NCBI GenBank assembly: GCA_900768845.1
Contig: CAAGEK010000031.1
Coordinates: 1-20,311, forward strand
DNA: 20,311 nt
Direction: 5' to 3'
DNA from: Alphaproteobacteria bacterium
Lineage (GTDB): Bacteria; Pseudomonadota; Alphaproteobacteria; CAAGCB01; CAG-977
Numbering within the stretch: position 1 is the stretch's first letter; every line of letters begins with the position of its first letter. A model generated the notes under the pieces. That model saw only the letters and a list, made by a program, of their open reading frames with translations, ran no database searches and had not been told where the DNA came from. Shown here piece by piece: positions 1-8,119 of the stretch. Made by a program: the position numbers and the translations under genes.

Positions 1-300
1 AGTGATTGAAAAGATTAAGGTATGCGGAGCGGAGGGGAGGGAAGAGGGACGCCCTGAGGCGGCTGACGGGCGAAGAGCGGCGGAGCGGAAGGGGCGGGGA
101 GGGAACGGATGAAGCAAGGGGCAAATTGTGCAAGCCGCTTTCTTTCGGGCGGGCGTGGAGGCGAGCGCGGGCGGAGAGGGACGAGGCCGACGCAAAGGGG
201 CGGGGCTTTTTCCCTTTCGCACCGGCGGGCGATAGGGCGGTTTTTTGCAAAGCAAGAAAAAACGCCTTATTGCCAAGCAAAAAAAGGGGCGGAGCAAATC

Positions 301-357
301 CTTATTTTTTTGCAGAGCAAATGCCATCCGAAGCTATTCATTGCTTGGTAAAAAAGG
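301..357 (+). repeat. 53-bp dispersed repeat, copy 1
   Basis: First of three imperfect copies (301-357, 621-676, 699-751). The unit begins with CTTATTTTTTT, passes through a GC-rich middle ending in GCCATCCGAAGC, and ends in a T/A-rich segment containing TTGC-N3-GTAA followed by an A-run. This copy also holds an extra TTGCAGAGCAA near its start. Confidence 0.55.
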
Positions 358-620
358 GACGTTCGGGGCGGTGTGTCCGAGAGGCAAGAGAGCCTTCTTT
401 CATGCCGACGGAACGAGAGCCCGAAAAAGGCCGAAAGAGGATGACGGGATGTCCTTATCTTTTTCATGTCGGCGGACGGAGAAAAAACGCCGGCCTTTCC
501 CCTTCGCATCGGTGGTGCGACAGAAGTGACGCATCCGACGGGCGCGACCGGAAAAGAGGGCGCGGCGACAACATTAAAAGCGGCGGGAAGGGGGGCGGAT
601 AACGGAAAAACGGCGGATAC

Positions 621-676
621 CTCTTGTTTTTTTCGGCGCAGGGGCATTTGAAGTTATTTATTGCTTAGCAAAAACA
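621..676 (+). repeat. 53-bp dispersed repeat, copy 2
   Basis: Second copy of the unit. It has a T-run at 627-633, a GC-rich middle ending in GGGGCATTTGAAG, then TTATTTATTGCTTAGCAAAAA. The terminal TTGCTTAGCAA (661-671) is an 11-bp inverted repeat. Confidence 0.55.
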
Positions 677-698
677 ACGATGAGGCGGCTCCGTGCCC

Positions 699-751
699 CT
701 TATTTTTTTCGGACAGAGGCATCCGAAGCTGTTTATTGTTTAGCAAAAAAC
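699..751 (+). repeat. 53-bp dispersed repeat, copy 3
   Basis: Third copy. CTTATTTTTTT is followed by CGGACAGAGGCATCCG (CGGA/TCCG can pair), then GAAGCTGTTTATTGTTTAGC and an A-run. It is closest to copy 1 in the middle section and to copy 2 at the end. Confidence 0.55.
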
Positions 752-906
752 AAGAGCGGGCAGAACAGTGAAAGCCTTCCTGACCTTGACGCTTTGCCAA
801 GCAAAAAAAAGGAATGAACGGGAGGAAAAAAGGAAGAATGAAGAAAACCGGACAGGGCAAAATGCGCTCATCCCCTTTTCGTGTGGCCGGAAGATGCGGA
901 AAAAGA

Positions 907-1008
907 GGCGGCGCGAGGCATGGCAGAGGAGAAGGCGTCAGTTGGCGCGGTGCGTGATTGGAGAAATGACTAGGCGGCGCGAGGCATGGCAGAGGAGAAG
1001 GCGTCAGT
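907..1008. repeat. 37-bp direct repeat (907-943 and 972-1008)
   Basis: Two identical 37-bp copies lie 65 bp apart. Each starts AGGCGGCGCGAGGC and ends GGCGTCAGT. The right copy covers the stop codon of the small minus-strand gene at 1004-1279, so the duplication reproduced that gene's 3' edge. Confidence 0.85.
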
Positions 1009-1279
1009 CCGATTTGACCAAAGTCCCGTTCGTCAGGCGATAAAGCGGAGCGTCTTCAATGTCGGAAAGGCTGTAACCTTTGACTTCAACCGTACAAAAA
1101 GAACACAGGTCTTTGATATATCCCGCCGCTTCAATGACGGTTTTAAAGCTTTCCCGATCGCTTTTTACAATAAGGGTGTACGGCGTTTGATCCGTGTTTC
1201 GGATGCTGGCCGCTTTTACAGGCGGAACCATTGGAAAAAAGATCAATGCGCACAAGGCCAAAAGCGGATTTTTTTTCAT
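1004..1279 (-). CDS. small secreted protein of unknown function
   Basis: A 91-residue protein whose family I do not recognise. Residues 1-23 form a classical signal peptide: Lys-Lys near the start, a hydrophobic core, and a cleavage site after Val-Lys-Ala. Export to the periplasm is therefore likely. The mature part is about 68 residues with a single CSFC pair (C59, C62), which could form a disulfide or bind a metal. The start ATG is preceded by a weak GGGGT purine stretch. The gene diverges from the lysine aminomutase gene with a 75-bp gap, and its stop lies inside a 37-bp direct repeat. The intact signal peptide and ordered composition argue for a real gene. Confidence 0.6.
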   Translation of the reverse strand: MKKNPLLALCALIFFPMVPPVKAASIRNTDQTPYTLIVKSDRESFKTVIEAAGYIKDLCSFCTVEVKGYSLSDIEDAPLYRLTNGTLVKSD

Positions 1280-1354
1280 GGTTACCCCGAATTTTTCTTT
1301 ATTTCTAAATCGTTATTGTACTAAAACCTAATGTAAGATGAAAGAGGTTTTCTA

Positions 1355-2470
1355 ATGTTGTCCGATTCAGAACGCTTTTGTAAAAAGTTTTTTCCCGACG
1401 TCGATTTGAAAAATTGGCGCGATTGGAAGTGGCAATTGGCGCATCGTTTGACAAAGCCCGAAGATTTTAAGCCTTTTTTGGACTTAACCGCTGAAGAAAC
1501 GGAGGAAATGCAACGGAAAGGAGCCTTTCCCGTCGCGGTGACGCCCTATTATGCCTCTTTATTGGTCGATAATCCGGAAATAAGGAGAACACTTCTTCCT
1601 TCCGCCGCCGAGCGCGTGGTTTCCGCCGGAGAAACTTCCGATCCTTTGGGTGAAGAGCCCTGCATGGTTTCTGCCGGTTTGGTGCATCGTTATCCCGATC
1701 GCGTATTATTTCTGGTGAACGACTATTGCTCTTCGTATTGCCGTTATTGTACGCGTTCCCGTTTGGTCGCGAAACATGAAACAAAGTGTATGCCGCAGAA
1801 AAAAAGATGGGAAAAAGCGTTCGAATATATCGCCGCTCATTCCGAAGTCAGGGATGTACTGGTATCCGGAGGGGATCCCTTGACTCTGAACGATGAGGCC
1901 GTCGAATTTTTGTTGGCGAATTTGAGAGCTATTCCTCATGTGGAAATGATCAGAATAGGATCAAAAACGCCGGTTGCCTTGCCGATGCGTTTTACGCCGC
2001 AACTTTTGAAAATCATCAAAAAATATCATCCCGTTTATTTCAGTCTTCATTTTAACCATCCGGCGGAAATGACCGCCGAAACGAACAAGGCGTGTATGAA
2101 GATTGCAGACGCCGGTATTCCCGCGGGATCGCAGACCGTGTTGTTAAAGGGCGTCAACGACGATGCGGAAACGTTGAAAAAGCTGATGCACGCTTTGTTA
2201 AAAGTCCGCGTCCGCCCGTATTATTTGTTTCAATGCGATCCGATTGCGGGATCTTCGCATTTTCGCGTGCCGATAAAAAAAGGTTTGGAGCTGATTGACG
2301 CGTTAAGAGGACGGACTTCGGGGTACGCCGTTCCGACGTATGCCGTCGACATCCCCGGAGGCGGCGGAAAAATCGTGCTGGCTCCCGATCATTTTGAGGG
2401 GCGCGACGGAGATTTCGTTTTGTTCAGGAACTTTGAAGGAAGCGTCTGGCGTTATCCCGATCCGGAATAA
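1355..2470 (+). CDS. kamA: lysine 2,3-aminomutase family radical SAM enzyme (KamA/EpmB-like)
   Basis: A 371-residue PLP-dependent radical SAM enzyme expected to convert L-lysine to beta-lysine. The cluster motif CSSYCRYC supplies C125, C129 and C132. The PLP lysine is K339 in the motif DIPGGGGK. The two acidic residues that hold the substrate amino group in clostridial lysine 2,3-aminomutase have counterparts at D295 (QCDP) and D332, which favours lysine over glutamate as substrate. The protein is shorter than clostridial KamA (about 416 residues): it lacks the C-terminal cysteine zinc site, and the partner cysteine position reads VNDD. EpmB-type enzymes, which supply beta-lysine for elongation factor P, are also short, so that role is possible. 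No epmA is in the window. AAAGAGG precedes the ATG by 7 nt. Confidence 0.88.
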   Translation: MLSDSERFCKKFFPDVDLKNWRDWKWQLAHRLTKPEDFKPFLDLTAEETEEMQRKGAFPVAVTPYYASLLVDNPEIRRTLLPSAAERVVSAGETSDPLGEEPCMVSAGLVHRYPDRVLFLVNDYCSSYCRYCTRSRLVAKHETKCMPQKKRWEKAFEYIAAHSEVRDVLVSGGDPLTLNDEAVEFLLANLRAIPHVEMIRIGSKTPVALPMRFTPQLLKIIKKYHPVYFSLHFNHPAEMTAETNKACMKIADAGIPAGSQTVLLKGVNDDAETLKKLMHALLKVRVRPYYLFQCDPIAGSSHFRVPIKKGLELIDALRGRTSGYAVPTYAVDIPGGGGKIVLAPDHFEGRDGDFVLFRNFEGSVWRYPDPE

Positions 2471-2948
2471 TGGTTGAATATCAATGTCTTAAAAGGACGC
2501 ATTTGTTTTTCGGATGCTCAGCTTCCGAGTTCCGGCCGTTTAATCAAAATACAATTAATTGAAGTTCTTTCAACTTTGTTGCCGGCTCACGCTTTTGTCG
2601 CCGCAAGAATGTCGTTTCGGATGAGGACTTTTAAGCGTTCCATGACAAAAAGCCCATATAAAGAAACGCTTTGAACAGGCAATAAAAAGGAAAGCCCCCT
2701 TTCTGAAAAGAAGTGAAGCAAGAGGGGGACGGACGGACAGGAGCCGGATACAGGCTGTCGAAAGTTTAACACGGAAGAACGGTAACGATTGAACGGATTG
2801 CCTTGTATAGAAAAAGCAACCGAGAAGTTGCTGATAAAGTTTCAAACGTGAAAGGAAAGCGGGCTATACGGCGATCAGATATTCACGGAAGCGGGAACGA
2901 CATATTTTCACCATTTATTGAAACGGCGGAGGCACAAGCGACGATATC
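2471..2948. other. intergenic region left of IS remnant
   Basis: No gene is supported here. Short open frames exist on both strands, but they have no recognisable motif. TGAACAG at 2672-2678 resembles the right-end motif TGAACAG (complement of 3342-3348) and could be what is left of an IS left end. AAAGCCCCCTTT at 2691-2702 is also repeated, inverted, at 3351-3362. The middle may hold decayed transposase N-terminal sequence that I could not align. Confidence 0.4.
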
Positions 2949-3305
2949 AAACGTAGCCGCCCTAAGAAAAAAGTGAAAAGCGTCAACGAGATAAGCTTGG
3001 ACAAACTCAAAGCCGGCTTATCTTGAAGCGGAAAACGACTTTCTAGAAAACTGAAAGCCTTGGAACAAGGGGCAAAGTCGGAAAATTCGCTCCGGTTTCC
3101 AAGACTTATCGGAAATGAAATTGCTTGGATAACGCCTTCTTCGGACACATGAAGGACGATATGGACATTAAATCCTGCCGGACTTTTGAAGAAGTGAAAA
3201 AGCTGATTGAAACTTATATCTCTTTATAATAATTGGCGTATCCAATGGGGATTAAACAAAATGACGCCGGCTGAAGGCCGGCACCATTCGTTAAAACCTC
3301 CTTGA
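2949..3305 (+). pseudogene. IS3-family transposase remnant (orfA end joined to orfB end)
   Basis: Frame-corrected reading gives RPKKKVKSVNEISLDKLKA, then LEAENDF and KLKALEQ. These are typical of the coiled-coil end of IS3-group OrfA. From 3131 it reads AFFGHMKDDMD, TFEEVKKLI and, after a shift near 3224, LYNNWRIQWGLNKMTPAE, which is the conserved C-terminus of the OrfB integrase. The catalytic core of OrfB is missing. At least three frameshifts or stops interrupt the reading, including TAA TAA at 3227, so the copy cannot be active. The element is probably an IS150-like IS with most of orfB deleted. Confidence 0.75.
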
Positions 3306-3341
3306 ACTGCCCTTAGAGGGGCTTTCCTCCTTTCGGGGGGA

Positions 3342-3362
3342 CTGTTCAATAAAGGGGGCTTT
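3342..3362. repeat. possible IS terminal inverted repeat
   Basis: The complement of 3334-3348 reads TGAACAGTCCCCCCG. This resembles IS3-family ends and lies shortly after the orfB remnant stop. The left partner is uncertain: TGAACAG at 2672 is the best candidate. Confidence 0.3.
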
Positions 3363-3389
3363 TTTGAAAAAGGGGAGGAAAAAGCGGTT

Positions 3390-3803
3390 TTATCGAACCG
3401 ATTTCGCCGAAACATAAGCGACGGCGGCGTGTTCCGGACAATACGGTTTTCCGGGGATGGCTTCTTTTCCGCAAAAATGAAAATCCCCGTCTTTCGGATC
3501 GCCGATCGGCCACCGGCAGGACGAAGAAGTCAGGTCGTTGACCGTAAACAGCTTTTGTTTCGGAGCTTCCGCTTTCTTGGGTGTTTTTTTCGGCTTTTCC
3601 TTGACTTCCAAAGGCAGGGATTCTTGCGCGGGATCGTCTTCGGCGCGACGGATGGGGGAAGGACGGCTGTTCAATCCCAGTCTGTGCGCCTTACCGACTA
3701 CGGCATTTTTCGACACCCCCAGAACTTTTCCGATTTCGCCCGTTGTCAGGCCTTCGTTCCAAAGGCGTTTCAGATTTTCTACCTGTTCGTCCGTCCAACC
3801 CAT
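3390..3803 (-). CDS. gcrA: GcrA-family cell cycle regulator
   Basis: A 137-residue DNA-binding protein. The N-terminus (MGWTDEQVENLKRLWNEG, followed by GEIGKVLGVSKNAVVGKAHR) is the signature helix-turn-helix of GcrA. In Caulobacter GcrA works with sigma70 RNA polymerase at CcrM-methylated promoters. A Lys/Pro-rich linker (about residues 60-85) leads to the C-terminal domain, with SSCRWPIGDP and two further cysteines (FCGKEA, YCPEH), as expected for the polymerase-binding region. The start is preceded by AAAAGGA. It is the last gene of a minus-strand run and lies 26 bp after the unknown secreted protein. The family is a strong alphaproteobacterial marker. Confidence 0.92.
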   Translation of the reverse strand: MGWTDEQVENLKRLWNEGLTTGEIGKVLGVSKNAVVGKAHRLGLNSRPSPIRRAEDDPAQESLPLEVKEKPKKTPKKAEAPKQKLFTVNDLTSSSCRWPIGDPKDGDFHFCGKEAIPGKPYCPEHAAVAYVSAKSVR

Positions 3804-3829
3804 AATTCGTTTCCTTTTCTTTTTCGCGT

Positions 3830-5155
3830 TTAAATTCCGAAAATCGGAGCTTCCATAAACGTCATATCGGTAATGCCGAATGTTTCACGGATATTATCAC
3901 TATATTTCTTGACTGCAAGCAGGTTTTCTTCCGTCGTTGAATACATTTCCAAAAACAACCGGATGCTTTTCCAAGCTTCCGCCTTGTCTTCGGGAGAAAA
4001 TACGTCAAAGGATTCCGGCGGGCGTTTCAAGCCTCTCCACGCCGCCAAAGTCAACGCCGTCGAGGGCGTCATTTTCGCGACTCGGTGCGCTTTGAGAATT
4101 TTATCCATGGTTAATCCGAAACTTCGGGGGGTAAATCCGTGTTTCGCCAATGCGGAACGCATTTTATCGCGGAATTTCGGCGGCATTCTTTCCGTGCGGT
4201 CGGTCAGAATTTGAATCGGGGAAACCAATTCTTCCGCCAGATTGTTTTCAAACAGTGCCATCCGCCGGAGTTCCGAATGAAAATCACTCAGTCTGTCCAT
4301 GCCGAATTCGGCTTTGAGTGCGCCGATCGCGCCCAAAGAAGCCTCTATGTCGCCTTCGGTGACGGGAGAGTCCGCCGTCACCTGATCCGCCGGCGTTTGC
4401 GGTCGGGGCGTCTTCGTCGCATATCCTCCCGATTGATAGGCGTCGGGCGGCAACATTCCGTATTTGTCCAACAAAGATTTGTCATTGATGAAAAACAAAT
4501 CGGCGGGAGTCGTATTTTCATCGATTGTTATGATTTTGGAATAACTTTTCGGTGCGGGCTTTTCCCGATCGGGAGCCGGCCACGCTTCGGGCATCAAAAG
4601 GACGTAAAGATACGGCGACATATATTTACCGTACTTTTTGGCGTATTCTTTCATTTGAGGGGCGATACGCGTCGGGAATTTGCCTTTCAGCTCTTTGATC
4701 CCCGGAATGTTCAAAATGCGCTCGGGCATATACGGCAAAGTGTGCAACAGCGGCGCGAAGTATTGATAAGTGAACTTCGGCGCGTGGATGATCATGTCGT
4801 ACAGTTCGTCTTCCATTTTGCTTTGGCGGCGTTGCATTTCCTTGACTCCGCCGGGGAAAGACAGCTCAACCATGTCGTGGATGGCCGAATAGACCTTTTC
4901 ATCGGGAGCCAAAGCGTCGACTTTGCGGTTGCGTTCGGCCATACCGGCTTTCAACCCCGACAGCAGACGGCCGAAACGGTTCCCGTGTTCAAACAAATCG
5001 CGTGCGGCGTCGTTCGGGGCGTTCCGGTTTTCATTCGCGTCGTCCGTTTCGACGTCGACGACTTCCAACGCCTGCCAGTTCAACGCGTTCTGCGCCGACG
5101 AGGGCGTCGCCGGCAACAGAAACGGCAAACTCAAAAGAACAAGGTTCTTTTTCAT
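3830..5155 (-). CDS. secreted protein of unknown function
   Basis: A 441-residue protein that I cannot assign to a family. Residues 1-21 form a signal peptide (Lys-Lys, Leu-rich core, cleavage after SSA), so it is probably periplasmic. The mature part is mostly charged and predicted helical, with a Pro-rich stretch (about residues 195-205) and a Thr/Pro-rich linker around 245-270 separating two halves. No catalytic motif is visible. The start is one base after the DUF4139 stop, and there is no clear Shine-Dalgarno, so translation is probably coupled to the upstream gene. Co-transcription suggests a joint envelope role, which is inference only. Confidence 0.8.
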   Translation of the reverse strand: MKKNLVLLSLPFLLPATPSSAQNALNWQALEVVDVETDDANENRNAPNDAARDLFEHGNRFGRLLSGLKAGMAERNRKVDALAPDEKVYSAIHDMVELSFPGGVKEMQRRQSKMEDELYDMIIHAPKFTYQYFAPLLHTLPYMPERILNIPGIKELKGKFPTRIAPQMKEYAKKYGKYMSPYLYVLLMPEAWPAPDREKPAPKSYSKIITIDENTTPADLFFINDKSLLDKYGMLPPDAYQSGGYATKTPRPQTPADQVTADSPVTEGDIEASLGAIGALKAEFGMDRLSDFHSELRRMALFENNLAEELVSPIQILTDRTERMPPKFRDKMRSALAKHGFTPRSFGLTMDKILKAHRVAKMTPSTALTLAAWRGLKRPPESFDVFSPEDKAEAWKSIRLFLEMYSTTEENLLAVKKYSDNIRETFGITDMTFMEAPIFGI

Positions 5156-5156
5156 A

Positions 5157-6731
5157 TTACTGCAACTTTACGCGCACGGAATAAACCAGCGTCGTTTTAC
5201 CGCCGCCCGCAACGGGAATCTTCCACAACAAGCGGTTTGCATCGGGTTTGGAGTACTCTATCGTCGACGTCAAAACCGTCCAAGAGGCGGGGGCGTTTTG
5301 GTAATATTGAACCGTAACGGGGCTGTCCTTGCCGTTTTTAAACGTCATTTCATAAGTGATTTCAAAGATTTTGTCCGTAATGTCATAACGTTTCGTCTGT
5401 TTGCCCGAAACAGTGACGTCAAAAGCTTCGCCCAACGCCAGACGGATGTCTTCGTTGCGGGGAGTATGACGGATGGAATCTTCACCGACGAACAGGGAAT
5501 GCCCCTTTTTATCCTTTTTATAAACGCGGATCGTTCCTGCGGGCAAAGGTTTCCCCAAACCGGAGTCCGCATCGTTTTTAAAGGTCAGATAGACTTTCGC
5601 GCTTTGAGATTCAAATTCGGGCATATTGCGCGTTTGGGTATATTGGGGGACAAGGTTTTCACAACGGTATTCCTTGGCGGCCTTGACCGGAGGCGTGCTC
5701 AACAAAGCCAGCTGTTTCGTCTGGTTCGATAAAATCGACGTTTTGCGTCCCAAAGAATACAGATGATAATCCATCAGGGCTTCTTCCGCCATTCCCGCTT
5801 CATTCTTCACGGCGGCGTCCATCATGGCGGCTTTTGCCGCGTACATCATTCTGGGACGTGCAACGGGACGGACGATGTTCAGTTTTCCGGCGACAAAGTT
5901 GATGTCCGCATCGTCATAGTCGACGCCCGACGTATTCGTCAAAGTCACCCAGCCGTTCAGGTTCAGGCTGTCTTCGGCGTCGTTCAGTTCGGCGACGTAG
6001 TTCGCCTGCCATGACAGACCTGAAGTCAGGTAGTCAAGCGTAACGTTCTTTTCGGCCTGATCCTGACTGAAAACATTGAGAACCAGAGTCGGTTTGTCGC
6101 GCAGGTTGGTGGGAATGTCGGGGAAAATCAAACGCCCTTTGTAATCGGTTTCAATCCTGTCGCCGATTTTTAAAATCAACCCGAAATCCGACGACAGGAC
6201 GGTTGCGTCTTCGGTCGTTTCCGCACCCGTTGCCGGATTGGTGGAAACGACCTGAATGGTTTTATCCAGATATTTTTGCAACAGCGTTTCGCGGGATAAC
6301 AGGTCGAAATTGAAATTCTGTTCCATGACCCGAATGTCGGATCCTTTCAAAACGGCCGTTTCGGGGCGGATTTGACGGGATACGTTCTTGAACACGACGT
6401 TGTTCTGGCCGCGAAAGAAAGATACGTTTCTGGTATCCGAAACCAATGCGAGGTCTTCGTTGTAAACGGTCACGTTCAAAGATTTTCTTGCATCCGTATC
6501 GGCGAAGGTTTCTTTTAAAGTCATCAACGGGCTTTTTTTCGCTTGCTGTTTTTTTTGTTCCGCGTCCGCCTTTCCTTTGGAGGATTTGGAAGAGGCTTGT
6601 GCATTTGATGCGGGGGCTGTCAGGCGGGCGACCGGCGTTCCGTCGTCGGATTGCACCGGCGTTTGCGCGTTTGATGCGGTCGGCAACAATCCTGCGGCGA
6701 TGAGAGCGAACAAGGCGGATTTTTTTAACAT
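5157..6731 (-). CDS. DUF4139 domain-containing envelope protein
   Basis: A 524-residue exported protein. A signal peptide (residues 1-22, cleavage after SNA) is followed by a low-complexity Ala/Ser/Lys/Gln linker to about residue 70. The body begins with VTVYNEDLALV and carries VTLDYLTSGLSWQANYVAEL followed by NLNGWVTLTNTSG, the conserved heart of DUF4139 proteins. The C-terminal part is beta-rich, as in that family. The molecular function of the family is not established, and an envelope or surface role is inferred from export. GAGGA precedes the start by 8 nt. It is the first gene of an operon with the unknown secreted protein and gcrA, driven by a probable promoter at 6781-6809. Confidence 0.85.
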   Translation of the reverse strand: MLKKSALFALIAAGLLPTASNAQTPVQSDDGTPVARLTAPASNAQASSKSSKGKADAEQKKQQAKKSPLMTLKETFADTDARKSLNVTVYNEDLALVSDTRNVSFFRGQNNVVFKNVSRQIRPETAVLKGSDIRVMEQNFNFDLLSRETLLQKYLDKTIQVVSTNPATGAETTEDATVLSSDFGLILKIGDRIETDYKGRLIFPDIPTNLRDKPTLVLNVFSQDQAEKNVTLDYLTSGLSWQANYVAELNDAEDSLNLNGWVTLTNTSGVDYDDADINFVAGKLNIVRPVARPRMMYAAKAAMMDAAVKNEAGMAEEALMDYHLYSLGRKTSILSNQTKQLALLSTPPVKAAKEYRCENLVPQYTQTRNMPEFESQSAKVYLTFKNDADSGLGKPLPAGTIRVYKKDKKGHSLFVGEDSIRHTPRNEDIRLALGEAFDVTVSGKQTKRYDITDKIFEITYEMTFKNGKDSPVTVQYYQNAPASWTVLTSTIEYSKPDANRLLWKIPVAGGGKTTLVYSVRVKLQ

Positions 6732-6780
6732 GACGGAATTCCTCTTTCAAAAATGTTAGAGAACGGATGCATTGCTAAAG

Positions 6781-6809
6781 AGTGTAATCGCCGCAACGGT
6801 TTTGTGCAA
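6781..6809 (-). promoter_or_regulatory. probable sigma70 promoter for the DUF4139-gcrA operon
   Basis: On the minus strand, TTGCAC (6809-6804) and TACACT (6786-6781) are separated by exactly 17 nt. Transcription would start about 40 nt upstream of the DUF4139 start codon. The promoter lies just beyond the tracrRNA terminator, which would insulate it. Confidence 0.5.
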
Positions 6810-6815
6810 GTGTGA

Positions 6816-6855
6816 TATTAAAGGAAAGGGAGGCGCACGCGCAGTGACGCCTCCC
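6816..6855 (-). terminator. tracrRNA rho-independent terminator
   Basis: On the minus strand GGGAGGCG (6855-6848) pairs perfectly with CGCCTCCC (6835-6828). CAC/GTG gives further pairing inside the loop. The T-rich stretch TTTCCTTTAATA follows. Confidence 0.8.
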
Positions 6856-6915
6856 GAATTTTGTGCAGATTTCTGCTTGTTAGCGGAAAGGCACAAAGTA
6901 CTCATCTGCTATGAT
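6818..6915 (-). ncRNA. tracrRNA of the type II-C CRISPR system
   Basis: The minus strand at 6915-6879 is an anti-repeat matching the array repeat along its full length. ATCATAGCAGAT, GTACTTTG, CCGC and AAC align with the plus-strand repeat with about 28 of 36 identities. Several differences are G-U compatible, and a three-base UUU/UUU block would form the internal bulge typical of crRNA:tracrRNA duplexes. Next come a short hairpin, GCAG-AAAT-CTGC (6876-6865), in the place of the nexus, and a strong terminator hairpin (6855-6828). The tracrRNA pairs with crRNA repeats, recruits RNase III and scaffolds Cas9. It is encoded divergently just upstream of cas9. Its promoter is not obvious, and the 5' end could lie further upstream (higher coordinates) than given. 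Confidence 0.85.
6907..6915 (+). promoter_or_regulatory. extended -10 element on the cas9 strand of the anti-repeat
   Basis: The plus strand reads TGCTATGAT, one base from the TGCTATAAT found at the end of every array repeat (minus strand). The matching -35 has been lost. It could still contribute to cas9 transcription, starting near 6922. Confidence 0.3.
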
Positions 6916-6922
6916 GATTATT

Positions 6923-6956
6923 TATCTTGCCAGAGATTGAAACTTATTGCAAGATA
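6923..6956. promoter_or_regulatory. inverted repeat in the tracrRNA/cas9 divergent promoter region
   Basis: TATCTTGC (6923-6930) and GCAAGATA (6949-6956) are perfect inverted copies separated by 18 nt. The site lies between the anti-repeat and cas9, overlapping the probable cas9 promoter. It is a candidate operator for a dimeric regulator, or a hairpin in a long tracrRNA leader. Confidence 0.4.
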
Positions 6957-6967
6957 TTTTTTAAATA
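6937..6967 (+). promoter_or_regulatory. possible cas9 promoter
   Basis: TTGAAA (6937-6942) is followed after 17-19 nt by TTTAAA, TTAAAT or TAAATA (6960-6967). The start point would be near 6973, shortly before the GAAGG ribosome binding site at 6981-6985. The match is moderate. Confidence 0.35.
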
Positions 6968-6994
6968 TTTTCATTTTTTAGAAGGCCTGAGCAA

Positions 6995-8083
6995 ATGACG
7001 AATTTTATGGATTATATTCTCGGATTGGATTTGGGGGCGACTTCCATCGGGTGGAGCGTTGTCCGCTTAAAGGACGGGGTTCCCGAAAAGGTCGAGCGTA
7101 TCGGTGCGCGGGTTTATTCGGACGGCAGGGAGTCAAAGTCGCAGGAGCCTTTGGCCGTTGAGCGGCGCGTGGCTCGCGGGATGCGCCGCCGTCGCGACCG
7201 TTACATCCGCCGGCGCACAAAATTGATGCACGTCTTGGTAAAATACGGACTGATGCCCGAAGACTTGGCCGAACGCGCAAAGCTGAAATCGCTTAATCCT
7301 TACGAACTGCGGAAAAGAGCGTTGGATGAAAAGCTTGCTCCTTATGAACTGGGGCGCGCATTGTATCACATCAACCAACGCCGCGGCTTTAAAAGCAATT
7401 TGAAAACCGACCGCAAAGACTCCGAAAGCGGCGCGATGAAAGAAGCGATTAAGGAAACGCGCAAAAAAATGGAAGCGTGCGGCGCACGAACTTTGGGCGA
7501 GTTTTTATATCTGTTGAATAAAGACAAAAAAAGCACGCAGGATTTCGTTTCCGTCCGGATGCGTTCTCATTTGGAGAAAAGCAAGGCCGTGTACGAAAAG
7601 TATCCCGACCGTGCAATGTACGAAGACGAAGTGCGTCAAATCTTTGCCAAGCAGGAATTAAGCGACGAGGCGAAAAAGGAGATTTTTGACACGATTTTCT
7701 TCCAGCGTCCTTTAAAGCCGGCCGAACTCGGTTCGTGTGAGTTTGAAGACGGGGAACGCCGTTCTTACGTCGCTTCGCCCGCGTTCCAAAAGTTTCGTGC
7801 GCTGCAACAGGTGAACCAGCTGTATATCGAAGACGATTTCACGCGCCGTCCGTTGGAACAGGATGAAAAGGAAACTTTGTATCATTATCTTTTGGATGAT
7901 TTTTCGGCTTTGGACAAGAACGGCCTGTTGACGTGGGCGAAAGCGAAAGCTCTGCTGAACACGCATCACAAGCTGAACAAGAAAATCAAATTCAATCTGG
8001 AAGGCGAACGGCGCAAAGGCTTGAATTCCGACATAACGTCTTGGAAACTTTCCGCTTCCGGATGTTTCGGCAAGGAATGGTAG
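6995..8083 (+). CDS. cas9: Cas9 N-terminal part (RuvC-I, bridge helix, start of REC)
   Basis: This is the 362-residue product expected if translation ends at the amber codon. It contains catalytic D12, the bridge helix (about residues 50-70) and conserved REC sequence such as ELGRALYHINQRRGFKSN. It ends in CFGKEW, in the middle of a segment that normally continues without a break. Alone it lacks two of the three RuvC motifs and the whole HNH domain, so it cannot cut DNA. Confidence 0.8.
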   Translation: MTNFMDYILGLDLGATSIGWSVVRLKDGVPEKVERIGARVYSDGRESKSQEPLAVERRVARGMRRRRDRYIRRRTKLMHVLVKYGLMPEDLAERAKLKSLNPYELRKRALDEKLAPYELGRALYHINQRRGFKSNLKTDRKDSESGAMKEAIKETRKKMEACGARTLGEFLYLLNKDKKSTQDFVSVRMRSHLEKSKAVYEKYPDRAMYEDEVRQIFAKQELSDEAKKEIFDTIFFQRPLKPAELGSCEFEDGERRSYVASPAFQKFRALQQVNQLYIEDDFTRRPLEQDEKETLYHYLLDDFSALDKNGLLTWAKAKALLNTHHKLNKKIKFNLEGERRKGLNSDITSWKLSASGCFGKEW

Positions 8084-8119
8084 GGATTTCCGGACGAGAA
8101 AAAGGAAGAAATCGTCAGC

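Larger units (their letters stand above)
1..1003. other. gene-poor purine-rich repeat region
   Basis: I see no convincing gene here. The long frames that are open on both strands encode low-complexity, Arg/Gly/Lys-rich products without family motifs and overlap one another. The plus strand is strongly G+A-rich, especially at 25-200. The region is built from short repeats, listed separately: seven TTGC-N3-GCAA-like inverted repeats followed by A-runs, three copies of a roughly 53-bp unit, and one 37-bp direct repeat at the right edge. It could be decayed sequence, a repeat-rich intergenic region, or the source of a non-coding RNA. The sequence alone does not decide. Confidence 0.6.
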